Shown here one piece after another: positions 38,294 to 47,393 of a DNA stretch of 64,000 nucleotides. This DNA is from an uncultured Pelagibacteraceae bacterium. GTDB taxonomy: Bacteria > Pseudomonadota > Alphaproteobacteria > Pelagibacterales > Pelagibacteraceae. Within the stretch, counting starts at the first letter, position 1; each line of letters starts with the position of its first letter. A program made the translations under genes and the position numbers. The notes beneath the pieces were generated by a model. The model saw only the letters and a program-made list of their open reading frames with translations, made no database searches and was not told the origin of the DNA. The stretch spans positions 62,001-126,000 of the forward strand of contig CACGDW010000002.1 in the NCBI GenBank assembly GCA_902571925.1. Direction: 5' to 3'.

Positions 38294-39385
38294 ATGGACA
38301 CAATTTTATTAATTATTTTAGTTTCTTTATTAAGTACGACATTAGCTATTTTGTATTTGAATATCAGATCTAAACCAAAGTCAGACAATAAAGAGTCAGA
38401 GGAAATAGCCAACTTAAAAACTGAAATAGTTACATTAAAAGATACCTTAAATAATACTATAAATACTTCACTTGGCACCATGTCGACTTCCTTCAATGCA
38501 TTATCAACTGGGGTTACAAAGGATATGACTGAAGCCTTAACAAAAGTTGATGAGAAGGTTGGTAATTTTAATCAACAGGTACAATTATTAAATCAAAGCC
38601 AGGAGGGTATTACTAAAATTTTAGCAGGTGTTAAAAAATATGGAACCTTAGCAGAGTATTCTCTTGATGCTTTAATTAAAGATTTATTGCCTGCATCTCA
38701 ATTCATGACAAATGTTAAAATGAAAGAAGATACGAGTGAAAATGTAGAATTTGCAATTAAACTTCAAGGGGATGTTTTAGTTCCAGTAGACTCTCATTTT
38801 CCTGTAGAAAAATTTAAAGCAATTACTGATGCACATGAAGCTGATGATAAAAGAGAAGTTGCTGATGCTAGAACAAAGCTAGCAAATGCTTTTAAAGCTA
38901 AAGCTAAAAGTGTAATGGAAAAATATATAGTTCCACCTAAATCAACAGATTTTGCAATAGTGTATGCACCAACAGAAAGTCTTTATAAAGAATTGACTGA
39001 ATATCAAGATCCAAGCACTAAAGAACTATTAACTCAAGAACTAATGAAAAAATATAAAATAGTAATTTGTGGCCCTAATACTCTTTCAGCTTATTTACAA
39101 TCCTTACATATGGGTTTTCAATCATTGAAAGTTCAAAAGGGAGCTACAGAAATATATAATCATCTTAAAACTATTACCACAAGATTTGGAAAACATTTTG
39201 ATAATATAATTACTCTTAGAAAAAAATTAGAAGAAGCGATGAGTGTAGTAGATAAGTTTGGTACTGATGCAAGGTCAATCAGTAGAACTTTAGAAAATAT
39301 AAAAGATCCCGAGCAGGTTGAGAAAGCTCTTCAATCAGAAAATGTAGAAAAGTTTGTTGAAAGAAACAAGCAACTTAAAAATTAA
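38294..39385 (+). CDS. rmuC: DNA recombination protein RmuC
   Basis: 363 residues: an N-terminal membrane anchor (about 4-23), a coiled-coil/helical linker with NLKTEIVTLKDTLNNTI, and the C-terminal PD-(D/E)XK-like RmuC domain (EFAIKLQGDVLVPVDSHFP around residues 150-175, then YKIVICGPNTLSAYLQSLHMG). RmuC limits inversions and helps process stalled forks; its nuclease-like core is conserved. It heads a row of three nuclease-type genes. Confidence 0.92.
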   Translation: MDTILLIILVSLLSTTLAILYLNIRSKPKSDNKESEEIANLKTEIVTLKDTLNNTINTSLGTMSTSFNALSTGVTKDMTEALTKVDEKVGNFNQQVQLLNQSQEGITKILAGVKKYGTLAEYSLDALIKDLLPASQFMTNVKMKEDTSENVEFAIKLQGDVLVPVDSHFPVEKFKAITDAHEADDKREVADARTKLANAFKAKAKSVMEKYIVPPKSTDFAIVYAPTESLYKELTEYQDPSTKELLTQELMKKYKIVICGPNTLSAYLQSLHMGFQSLKVQKGATEIYNHLKTITTRFGKHFDNIITLRKKLEEAMSVVDKFGTDARSISRTLENIKDPEQVEKALQSENVEKFVERNKQLKN

Positions 39386-39422
39386 TTTCTTTTTTCCTTT
39401 AATACCGATTATAAGAAACCTC

Positions 39423-40109
39423 ATGCAATGGAATAGAAAATATGATTATCCTTCGTCATCAAGAGCAACAGTAGAGGGAATTAGAAGATATGTACTAGGA
39501 GAGTCAAAACTACCAAGTGTTACTTCGATTTTAGACGCAACTAAATCTGAAGAAGATAAAGCAGCTTTAGCTAATTGGCGCGAAAGAACTGGTCAAAAAG
39601 AAGCTGAAGCAATTACAAAAGCTGCAAGCAGTCGAGGTTCAAAAATGCATAACTATTTAGAGTCTTTTCTTTTAGGAAGAGAAAATTTAAGTTTTTTCGA
39701 AGATGGAGAACAATACAAATCTATGGCTAAAGAAATTATTGATAAAGGTTTAAAAAATAGGTTAGAAGAAATATGGGGAGTTGAATGCACACTTTACTAT
39801 CCAGAAAAATATGCGGGAACTGCTGATTGTGTTGGAGTTTATGAAGATAAACAAACAATTATTGATTTTAAACAAAGCAATAAACCAAAAAAAGCTGAGT
39901 ATATAGACTCTTGGTTTTTACAAACCAGTGCATATTCTTTAGCTCACAATATTGTGTATAACACAAACATCACATCTTGTGTAATTCTTGTTTGTACAGT
40001 AGATAATCTTTTTCAAGAATTTAAAATTCAAGGCTCCGAGTTGATAGCTTATCAAAATTTATTTTTGGGAAGATTAAAAAAGTTTAATGAAATGAATAAT
40101 TTAGATTAG
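39423..40109 (+). CDS. PD-(D/E)XK exonuclease, MGME1/RecB-like
   Basis: 228 residues from ATG 39423 (the frame is open further upstream inside rmuC, but the family begins at MQWNRKYDYP). Catalytic residues: Glu in WGVECTLYYP, Asp in AGTADCVGVY, and IIDFKQSNK (the D-x-K pair), followed by the RecB-family QxxxY in QTSAYSLAHN. Similar single-strand exonucleases occur in mitochondria (MGME1) and in marine bacteria and their phages. Position between RmuC and an exonuclease I-like gene suggests a repair/recombination role. Confidence 0.82.
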   Translation: MQWNRKYDYPSSSRATVEGIRRYVLGESKLPSVTSILDATKSEEDKAALANWRERTGQKEAEAITKAASSRGSKMHNYLESFLLGRENLSFFEDGEQYKSMAKEIIDKGLKNRLEEIWGVECTLYYPEKYAGTADCVGVYEDKQTIIDFKQSNKPKKAEYIDSWFLQTSAYSLAHNIVYNTNITSCVILVCTVDNLFQEFKIQGSELIAYQNLFLGRLKKFNEMNNLD

Positions 40110-40116
40110 CAAAAAA

Positions 40117-41553
40117 ATGGATAAAATAGTAATTTACGACACAGAAACAACTAACAGTACTATTTGGGGATCAATTATTGAAGTTGGAGCAGTTGTAGTT
40201 GATAAAAATCTTAAAGAGATTGGAAAACTAAATATCAGAGGCAGAATGCCAGAGGGAGAAGTCCCTTCTGCTAAAGCACTTTTAGTTAACTCTACAAGTA
40301 TTGATTTACTTACTAAAGGCAATTATTCACATTATGAATTTTTAGGTGCAGTTGAAAATTTCTTTGTAAAAGCTGCTCCTGCTTTGTTTATGGGCTGGAG
40401 TAATTTAAATTTTGACAGAAGAATGTTTCATTTCAATTTTTTTAAGGGAAATAGGTATCCTTATTTAACTCACTCCTCACCAAACCAGGAACATGATGGT
40501 TTACATGTAGCAAGAGCTGCCCAAACTATAGATTCTAAAACATTAAAAACAGAATTAACAGAAGCAGGAAATGAGAGTTTGGCCTTGGAGGGTTTGGCCC
40601 GTCAGCAAGGTTTTGATACTTCAGCAGCCCACACTGCTTATGTAGATGCACATAATTCCTTAAAAATTTTAAGAATTATTAAAGACAAACATAAAACAAA
40701 CTGGGAAAAATTTTTAGGTACTTCGACAAAAAGTAGTGTGGAGTCTATTTTAAAAGGCGAAGGCATATATTCAATTTTTGAAAATGTTAAGGGAAGAAAT
40801 ATGATGTATCTAGTTTGTACATTACATCCAGCTCATTGTTTTCATCCTTCTTATACATCTTGGGGGTATTTATGGGATTTAAGAAGAGATCCACAACCAT
40901 TTTTAAATATGTCAGTAAATGAGCTTAAAGCAAATTTGAAAAAGATCAGTCCTAAAGCACTTCGGGTGATTAAGACTAATAAAGCTCCAATAGTTTTAGA
41001 TAAAAAGTTTGCATTAAAAGAAAAGGCATATTCAGATCTTGATTTAGAGACAATTAAAAAAAGAGCAGAATTATTGAGAAGCAGCGAAAAATTTTGTCAA
41101 AATATTCAAATTATTAATAGAGAAGCAGCAGAGGAAAAAGCACAAACCAAAACTCAAGAAGATTTATTGCCAGAAGAAACTTTGTATGAAAAGTTTATTC
41201 CAAATAAAGATACTTCCCTATTCAAAATATGGCACAGCTCTTCCTGGGAAGACAAATTAAGAATGTTAGATAAATTTCAAGATAAAAGATGTAGTTGGTT
41301 TGGGCAAAAAATTATCTATCAAGAAGCACCACAAATTTTACCACCAGATTTATATAAAAATATTAAAAGCGAAATTGCGAGACGAATTTTAAGTAAAAAC
41401 AAAGAAAAGTGGCAAACAATAGGGATGGCTTATAACGAGATTGATATATTACGAGATCAAGCAGATAATAAAGATGATGAAGATGAACTTAAAAAGTTAG
41501 ATGAAATTAATGAATTTATTATGTCTATTGAAAAAAAATATGAAATTGCCTAG
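40117..41553 (+). CDS. Exonuclease I-like DEDDh 3'-5' exonuclease
   Basis: 478 residues. DEDDh motifs: IYDTETTNS (Asp8/Glu10), GWSNLNFDRRMF (second Asp) and AHTAYVDAHNSLKI (His and last Asp). After the exonuclease domain a large C-terminal part (from about residue 215) resembles the SH3-like and helical extensions of ExoI/SbcB that bind single-stranded DNA. Starts 7 bases after the MGME1-like gene. Could be called sbcB, but the C-terminal half is diverged, so no symbol is given. Confidence 0.82.
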   Translation: MDKIVIYDTETTNSTIWGSIIEVGAVVVDKNLKEIGKLNIRGRMPEGEVPSAKALLVNSTSIDLLTKGNYSHYEFLGAVENFFVKAAPALFMGWSNLNFDRRMFHFNFFKGNRYPYLTHSSPNQEHDGLHVARAAQTIDSKTLKTELTEAGNESLALEGLARQQGFDTSAAHTAYVDAHNSLKILRIIKDKHKTNWEKFLGTSTKSSVESILKGEGIYSIFENVKGRNMMYLVCTLHPAHCFHPSYTSWGYLWDLRRDPQPFLNMSVNELKANLKKISPKALRVIKTNKAPIVLDKKFALKEKAYSDLDLETIKKRAELLRSSEKFCQNIQIINREAAEEKAQTKTQEDLLPEETLYEKFIPNKDTSLFKIWHSSSWEDKLRMLDKFQDKRCSWFGQKIIYQEAPQILPPDLYKNIKSEIARRILSKNKEKWQTIGMAYNEIDILRDQADNKDDEDELKKLDEINEFIMSIEKKYEIA

Positions 41554-41587
41554 TTGACTTTAGGATACTTATTAATAGAAAGGAATT

Positions 41588-41905
41588 ATGCTTATAGATT
41601 TTAAAGACGAAGACTTTGATAATAAAGTAAAAAATGAAGATGTATCAGTTATTCAATTTAGTGCTGCTTGGTGTGGACCATGTAAAGCCTTAAAGCCGGT
41701 CATGGATAAATTAGCTGTAGAGTATAAAGATAAAGCAGGATTTTATTATGCAGATATTGAAGATGGTGGGATAAATACAGGAAGTGCCGCAGGAATAAGA
41801 GGCGTGCCTACAGTTATTATTTATAAAAAAGGTGTAGAAGTAGATAGAAAAGTTGGTGGAGTTCCAGAAAGCCACATGAAAGAATTTTTAGAAAAAAATA
41901 TCTAA
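41588..41905 (+). CDS. trxA: Thioredoxin
   Basis: 105 residues, thioredoxin fold with active site AAWCGPCKAL (Cys at about 30 and 33) and cis-Pro loop GVPTVII. Cytoplasmic disulfide reductase. An AGGAA ribosome-binding site precedes the ATG. The gene end overlaps the convergent folC end by 4 bases; the trx-folC-accD neighbourhood is normal in alphaproteobacteria. Confidence 0.93.
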   Translation: MLIDFKDEDFDNKVKNEDVSVIQFSAAWCGPCKALKPVMDKLAVEYKDKAGFYYADIEDGGINTGSAAGIRGVPTVIIYKKGVEVDRKVGGVPESHMKEFLEKNI

Positions 41906-43164
41906 TTTAAGTTTAAAACTTCTGAACATAGATAAAGTGATCCAGTAATTAATAATAAGTCTCCTTGATTTAATTCTATAGATTTTATAGCCTTCTCAAC
42001 ACTTTCTGCATAACTAACATTTGGTAAGTGTTTAAATTTATTTTTTAACTTTTTACCGCTAATAGCATTTGGTTGATTTGGGATATCGACGGTTGTTATT
42101 GATGCAACATTTTTTAGATATCTAATATAACTTTCGTGATCTTTATTAGCCATCATCCCAACTATTATATGTTTATTGCAGTCTAAACCTTGGAGGTAAT
42201 CATTTAATACCCTTGCACCATCTTCATTATGATCTCCTGATATTAAAAAAAGATTATCCTTAACTAAATTTTTTAAGTTTCCGGTAGTAATCTCTTGAAG
42301 TCTTGCAATATTGTTAATTTTTTGAAGGCCTAATTTGATATTTTCATCTTTTATGTCAAAATCTAACGTTCTTAAAGTTACTATAGCAGTTGAAATATTT
42401 TCTAATTGGTGCAGCCCAAGAACATTTGGCTCTGGTAATTTCAATCCACCAAATTTATCTTCATAATAAAAGTAACCATTTTCTCCATTTGTAAATGAAA
42501 AGTCTTCATTAAAGTAAATTTTATTTGATTTATTTTTAGAAATATTTTTTTTGATTAAGTCCATCGTATTTTGATTTTGTTTTGCAACTATAATGTTCGA
42601 ATCTAAAAGATTTGAAGTTTTTTCAAACACAATTTTTTCTATAGTTTGGTCATTTTTAGGAAGCCAGTCTAAATGATCTTTGCTTATTGATGTTATGATG
42701 GTTGCTAAATTTTTCTTCATTATGTTAGTAGCATCAAATCTAAAAAATAAACCTGACTCAACTAAATTAATATTTTCTGGATATTGAGCAGCTTTATAAA
42801 AATAACATGCTGTAAGAATTTCAAAAAAAGTAATTGGTTGATCGTTATTAACTTTCTCTACTTCCTCAAAAAGGTCCACTATTTCATCATCTTTTAATTC
42901 TTGATTATTAAATACAAACCTTTCATTAATTTTTCGTATATGGGGGCTGGTATAAACATTACATTTAATTTTTGCTTCCTTTAATATTGAATAACACGCT
43001 TGAATAGTTGAATTTTTTCCATTTGTACCTACTACATTAACAACTTTAATTTTATTTTGTGGATTTCCTAGCTTTTTACAAAGACTTAAAATTCGATCTA
43101 AACTTAGATCAATTTCTTTAGGATGCAATTTTAGAAAGCGACTGAGTATCTTCTGTAATTTCAT
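41902..43164 (-). CDS. folC: Dihydrofolate/folylpolyglutamate synthase
   Basis: 420-residue Mur-ligase-like enzyme. The N-terminal LKLHPKEIDLSLDRILSL, the P-loop VVNVVGTNGKNSTIQA (canonical GTNGKGST, Asn for Gly), TSPHIRKINERFV and SISKDHLDWL are family features; a C-terminal domain starts around LISGDHNEDGARVL. It joins glutamate to dihydropteroate/folates. Its start overlaps the end of accD by 47 bases, a long overlap but the N-terminus is well matched. Confidence 0.93.
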   Translation of the reverse strand: MKLQKILSRFLKLHPKEIDLSLDRILSLCKKLGNPQNKIKVVNVVGTNGKNSTIQACYSILKEAKIKCNVYTSPHIRKINERFVFNNQELKDDEIVDLFEEVEKVNNDQPITFFEILTACYFYKAAQYPENINLVESGLFFRFDATNIMKKNLATIITSISKDHLDWLPKNDQTIEKIVFEKTSNLLDSNIIVAKQNQNTMDLIKKNISKNKSNKIYFNEDFSFTNGENGYFYYEDKFGGLKLPEPNVLGLHQLENISTAIVTLRTLDFDIKDENIKLGLQKINNIARLQEITTGNLKNLVKDNLFLISGDHNEDGARVLNDYLQGLDCNKHIIVGMMANKDHESYIRYLKNVASITTVDIPNQPNAISGKKLKNKFKHLPNVSYAESVEKAIKSIELNQGDLLLITGSLYLCSEVLNLN

Positions 43165-44047
43165 TTTCTTCAGTGCTTATAACAGAATTTTTCTTTAACA
43201 ATATTGATAATAAATTAGCAATTCTTTCTGAAAGATCTTTTCTTTCTACAATTAAATCGACAAATCCTGTCTTTTCAACATATTCACTTTTTTGAAAGCC
43301 TTCTGGTAATTCCTCTTTAACAGTGCCTTGAATAACTCTAGCACCCGCAAATGCAATTAAGGCATCAGGTTCAGCTATATGAATGTCACCTAGCATTGCG
43401 TAGGATGCGGTTATACCTCCAGCGGTAGGGTCCGTAATACAAACCAGATAAGGAAGTTTATTATCTTTAAGTTCGTTTATAGCTAGTGTGGTTCTGGTCA
43501 TTTGAGATAAAGAAATTAAACTCTCCATCATTCTCATGCCCCCACCCGAACTTATACATAAAAATGGTGTTTGATTTTCTATCGCATATTGAACTCCATA
43601 TAAAAATGCTTCTCCCTCTGCCGCCGCCATTGAAGCACCTAAAAATTCAAAATCAGAAGCGACAGCTGTAATTTTGATATTATTAATTGTTCCACAAACA
43701 ACCATCATTCCACAATCCATTCCAGTTTTTTTTCTGGCACTTTTAAGTCTGTCCTTATAAGATTTCGAGTCTGTCCAGTCTAGAGGGTCATCTTTAGGAA
43801 TAGGTGTTTTAAATATTTCGTAATTATTTTTTCCGAACAAAATATCAAATCTTTGTCTAGGATTAATTCTGTGGTGTTTATTACAGTCAGGACATACCCA
43901 AAGATTTTTCTCTAGATCTTTTTTGAGAATAGGTCCTTTGCAACATGATGTCCAATTACTATTAGCTATATCCTCTTTTGAAGCCCTTTTGTGAATTGCA
44001 GATTTTATTTTTTCACCGGCTTTAATTATTTTAGTAATCCAATTCAT
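43118..44047 (-). CDS. accD: Acetyl-CoA carboxylase carboxyltransferase subunit beta
   Basis: 309 residues, transfers carboxyl from biotin to acetyl-CoA with AccA. The crotonase-like core shows GTINNIKITAVASDFEFLGAS, SSGGGMRMMESL and ITDPTAGGITASYAMLGD (split). The zinc ribbon is altered: Cys52 and Cys55 form the usual second pair (VCPDC), but the first knuckle is Cys35-Cys36 adjacent (TSCCKG) rather than CxxC; Cys36 aligns with the normal second ligand. trpA ends 4 bases inside its start. Confidence 0.94.
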   Translation of the reverse strand: MNWITKIIKAGEKIKSAIHKRASKEDIANSNWTSCCKGPILKKDLEKNLWVCPDCNKHHRINPRQRFDILFGKNNYEIFKTPIPKDDPLDWTDSKSYKDRLKSARKKTGMDCGMMVVCGTINNIKITAVASDFEFLGASMAAAEGEAFLYGVQYAIENQTPFLCISSGGGMRMMESLISLSQMTRTTLAINELKDNKLPYLVCITDPTAGGITASYAMLGDIHIAEPDALIAFAGARVIQGTVKEELPEGFQKSEYVEKTGFVDLIVERKDLSERIANLLSILLKKNSVISTEENEITEDTQSLSKIAS

Positions 44048-44847
44048 CTAATTTTATTTATTAATTTTCTAACTACATTAGTAACATTTATGACAGGATT
44101 TTGTCTTTTTTTTAAGGAACTTGTAATTTCCTTACAAATTTGGCTTCCTACAACTAATCCGTCGGCTTTTTTTAATGATTTTATAGTTTTTTCAGTTATA
44201 CCAAATCCGATAACTACATTCTTAGATTTATTTAAGTTCTTGATTTTTTGATATTCTTTTAAAATTTTTTGTGGAGAAACTTTAAGTTTTCCACCAGTAG
44301 TAGATAACATACTAATATAATACACCATGTCGTGGGAGTTTTTAATAATTTTTTTTAATCTTAACTTTGAAGTAGTAGGTGAAATAAGTTGAATAAAATT
44401 AATTTTTTTTTTTTTACATTTTATTGCAAACTTCTTATTTTCTGGATAAGGCAAGTCAACAACTATCAAGCCATCAACTTTTGATTGTCTACATTTTGAA
44501 ATAAATTTATTTTCATTATATTGATAAATCATATTATAATAACCCATTAGAATAATTGGTTTATTATTTTTAATTTTTTTAAATTTACTAACAATTGAGA
44601 ATACATCATTAATTTTAATCCCATTCTTTATTGCGCGGTAAGAACTAGTTTGAATTTGACCACCATCTGCAATAGGAGTGTTGTGTGGGAATCCTAGTTC
44701 ACAAATATCTGCATATTTTGAGATTGATTTTAAAATCTCTAATGATTTTTTTTTTGAATTATCACCTGCTACTATGTATGTAAGAAGAGCAGGCCTATTT
44801 TCTTTTTTTGCATTTTTAAAAGATTGATTGATTAATGAATTATTCAT
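44044..44847 (-). CDS. trpA: Tryptophan synthase alpha chain
   Basis: 267-residue TIM barrel cleaving indole-3-glycerol phosphate. The two catalytic acids are kept with normal spacing: Glu50 (DICELGFP) and Asp61 (PIADGGQIQ). Several usually invariant neighbours differ: HNTP instead of FSDP, and STTGG instead of GVTG in the mobile loop. VVIGFGITEKT and GLVVGSQI form the phosphate-binding end. It shares one base with trpB, whose product is also divergent, so the pair appears to have co-evolved. Confidence 0.92.
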   Translation of the reverse strand: MNNSLINQSFKNAKKENRPALLTYIVAGDNSKKKSLEILKSISKYADICELGFPHNTPIADGGQIQTSSYRAIKNGIKINDVFSIVSKFKKIKNNKPIILMGYYNMIYQYNENKFISKCRQSKVDGLIVVDLPYPENKKFAIKCKKKKINFIQLISPTTSKLRLKKIIKNSHDMVYYISMLSTTGGKLKVSPQKILKEYQKIKNLNKSKNVVIGFGITEKTIKSLKKADGLVVGSQICKEITSSLKKRQNPVINVTNVVRKLINKIR

Positions 44848-46076
44848 TAATACTTACCTAATCGTTTTTTTAAAATATCTCTATCCTTTTTAGCATCACC
44901 ACAGGAATTAACTATTAGAATTGTATCTTTACTTAACTTTGGTGCAATCTTTATTGCTTCAGCAAAAGCATGGCTCGGTTCTAAACTTGGATTGAGTTTT
45001 TCAAATTTTGTTACCATCTTATATGCGTTTAGTGCGGCCTCATCTGTTGCATAAGTATACCTCGCTCTTTTTGTATCTTTTAAAAAACAATGAATTGGGC
45101 TGACACCAGGATAATCTAATCCAGCACTAATAGACTCAGTTTCATTGATTTGTCCCTCTTTATCTTGACACACATAAGACGCGGCACCATGTAAAATTCC
45201 AATTTTAGCATTTCTACTTAAAGGAGCGGCGTGTAATTTTGATTTTTCTGGACCTCCAGCTTCTACACCTATTAATTCAATTTGCTTTTTATCATAATCA
45301 ATAAATTCACTCCAAAATCCATAGGCCGAACTTCCACCTCCAACACAATTAATTAGTTTTATTTTTTTTGGGATTTTCTTAAATTCTTTCTTTAATTGAG
45401 TTTTAAGCTCTCTTGATATTTGTGTAGTAGAAAATCCACAAATTTTAACAAAAATATTCGGGCCTACAGTAGAGCCAACACACATATGAGTATTATCACA
45501 ATTTGAAACCCAATATCTCATACATTCACTAACTGCATCAACCAAAGTTTGGCTTCCAGAATATACTGGTATAATTTCTGCACCATTTTTCCTAATTGCG
45601 ATGCAGTTAGGTTTTTGTCTTTTAATATCTTTTGCCCCCATAAAAATCTTACATTTCAACCCAAACTTTTTTGCAGCCATACTTAACATTTTTCCTGCAT
45701 ATCCAGCTCCAGTATCACCTACTATATATTTTTTTCCCATTGCTTTACAAATTAAGGCATGAACTGTTGCATTATATATTTTATGAGCTCCGCCATTAGC
45801 ATCTGAAACAACTTTTGCCCATATTTGTGCACCCCCTAAATGAGTAGATAAATTTTCTAATTTAAGAAATGGTGTTGGAGACCCTATATAATTTTTAAAA
45901 TAATAATCCTTTTTTTTTAAAAACACTTTGTTTTTTCTAAGTTTTTGAAATTCTTTTGTAAGGTCTTCTACTGGTTTCTTTAAAGTTTCAGGAATAAAAC
46001 TTCCACCAAACTTACCACCCCAAAATCCGTATTTATCATGTTGATCAATTAAAGGTATGTTTTTTTTAATTTTCAT
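44847..46076 (-). CDS. trpB: Tryptophan synthase beta chain, divergent
   Basis: 409 residues, PLP-dependent joining of indole and serine. The Schiff-base Lys is Lys99 (GGAHKIYNA). At exactly +22, where the catalytic Glu109 of the Salmonella enzyme lies (ETGAG), this protein has Asp121 (GDTGAGYAG). The NHT before GAHK is missing (SDANGGAHK), and the C-terminal PLP-nitrogen Ser (NLSGRGD) aligns with Cys392 (NSCGDAKKD). The phosphate cup CVGGGSSA, the SISAGLDYPGVSPIH stretch and the position between trpF and trpA support TrpB identity. Whether it is a normal TrpB with altered chemistry remains to be tested. Confidence 0.88.
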   Translation of the reverse strand: MKIKKNIPLIDQHDKYGFWGGKFGGSFIPETLKKPVEDLTKEFQKLRKNKVFLKKKDYYFKNYIGSPTPFLKLENLSTHLGGAQIWAKVVSDANGGAHKIYNATVHALICKAMGKKYIVGDTGAGYAGKMLSMAAKKFGLKCKIFMGAKDIKRQKPNCIAIRKNGAEIIPVYSGSQTLVDAVSECMRYWVSNCDNTHMCVGSTVGPNIFVKICGFSTTQISRELKTQLKKEFKKIPKKIKLINCVGGGSSAYGFWSEFIDYDKKQIELIGVEAGGPEKSKLHAAPLSRNAKIGILHGAASYVCQDKEGQINETESISAGLDYPGVSPIHCFLKDTKRARYTYATDEAALNAYKMVTKFEKLNPSLEPSHAFAEAIKIAPKLSKDTILIVNSCGDAKKDRDILKKRLGKY

Positions 46077-46077
46077 A

Positions 46078-46701
46078 TTATGTATTTTTAATTTTGTTTA
46101 AGAAAATTTCTATTTTGGAAACATCTTTTAGTCCAGCAGTTTCAAGTCCACCAGATATATCAATAATATCTGCTATTTTTTTATAATTTTCAAGATTATC
46201 ATTAATTTGGATATTTCCTGCCACCATAACCTCTTTGTTCAAATTAAGCTTTAAATTTTCAATTAATTTATGATTAAACGACATACTTTTCTCATATCCT
46301 TTGCTATCAAATAAATAGATATCAGTTATGTCTGTATAAAGTTTATATTCATTAATATCATTTTTATTTTCAATAGTTATCGAAGTTATAACTTTCTTCT
46401 TATATTTCTTTTTAATAGATTTAATTTGTACAGGATCAGAGTCATATATTTGATAATAGTCAAAGGGTAAATCTTTAATCTGTTCAAGTATATTATTTTG
46501 AGGTTTTACTAGTACAGCTACATATTGACAGTTTTTTTTATCTATTTTTAATAATTCTTTTAGTTTTTCAAAACTAACATGCCTTTTTGATTTTGGATAA
46601 TTAACTATAAATCCTACGAATTGAGGTGAGTGTGTGTGATTTGTTATGTACCGCAATGTTTTGGAGTCAGAAACTCCACATATTTTGGATTTAAGTGTCA
46701 T
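46078..46701 (-). CDS. trpF: Phosphoribosylanthranilate isomerase
   Basis: 207-residue TIM barrel. The catalytic Cys is in SKICGVSD (residue 8) and the catalytic Asp in IYLFDSKG; the phosphate-binding end VMVAGNIQ and DISGGLETAGLKD follow. It isomerises PRA in tryptophan synthesis. Overlaps pyrF by 4 bases and precedes trpB by 1 base; the trpF-trpB-trpA order is the alphaproteobacterial one. Confidence 0.92.
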   Translation of the reverse strand: MTLKSKICGVSDSKTLRYITNHTHSPQFVGFIVNYPKSKRHVSFEKLKELLKIDKKNCQYVAVLVKPQNNILEQIKDLPFDYYQIYDSDPVQIKSIKKKYKKKVITSITIENKNDINEYKLYTDITDIYLFDSKGYEKSMSFNHKLIENLKLNLNKEVMVAGNIQINDNLENYKKIADIIDISGGLETAGLKDVSKIEIFLNKIKNT

Positions 46702-47393
46702 TGACTTAGGTGGTTTATCAACTTTTTAATATTTTTTTTTATATCATTTTTTGTTATTGATCTTCCCATTACAATACCAGAAACATTATTCTTAAAAGCA
46801 TTAAGAGGAGTCATTATTCTTGATTGATCATTAGATTTATCGTTAGGTAGTCTAATTCCTGGTGTTACAATAAATAAATTCTTAAATTTTTTTCTTACAT
46901 CTTTCGCCTCATGGGCTGAACATACTATTCCATCACAACCTGATTTTTTAATTAAACTTGCTTGCTTAAGGACTATCTGTCTTACATTTTTTGTATACCC
47001 AATTCTTTTAAGAGACTCATTATTTAAACTAGTTAATATTGTAACACCTAAAATTTTTAAATTTTTGTTTGTTTTTTTTGCTCTTTTTTTAACAGCTCTA
47101 AGCATTTCAAGGCCACCACTTGCATGCACTGTTAAATACTTACAATTTTTTAAATCCTTAAGTGAGTCGATAGCGGAAAAAGATGTTTTTGGAATATCGT
47201 TAATTTTTAGATCTAACCAAAATTCATTTTTAAAATTTTCAAGGAATTTTCTACCTCCCTTTGAATAAAAAAATTGAAGACCAAATTTTGGTACTATTTT
47301 TAATTTCGAAGTTTTGGTATTTCTTATTATCTTTTTTACTTCATTTATGTTGGATGTATCACAAGCAACAAAAATAATTTTTTTATTCATCAT
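46698..47393 (-). CDS. pyrF: Orotidine 5'-phosphate decarboxylase
   Basis: 231 residues. The catalytic charged network is FWLDLKINDIPKT (Asp, Lys and Asp of the DxKxxD motif); VHASGGLEML and VTPGIRLP are further OMP-decarboxylase points, with GIVMGRSIT binding phosphate. Last step of UMP synthesis. Its start overlaps ihfB by 11 bases. Confidence 0.93.
   Translation of the reverse strand: MMNKKIIFVACDTSNINEVKKIIRNTKTSKLKIVPKFGLQFFYSKGGRKFLENFKNEFWLDLKINDIPKTSFSAIDSLKDLKNCKYLTVHASGGLEMLRAVKKRAKKTNKNLKILGVTILTSLNNESLKRIGYTKNVRQIVLKQASLIKKSGCDGIVCSAHEAKDVRKKFKNLFIVTPGIRLPNDKSNDQSRIMTPLNAFKNNVSGIVMGRSITKNDIKKNIKKLINHLSQ

Noticed and set aside
39423-40109. MGME1-like exonuclease as a prophage remnant
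   Set aside because: Neighbours are bacterial (rmuC, exonuclease I-like, trxA) and no structural or integration genes occur.
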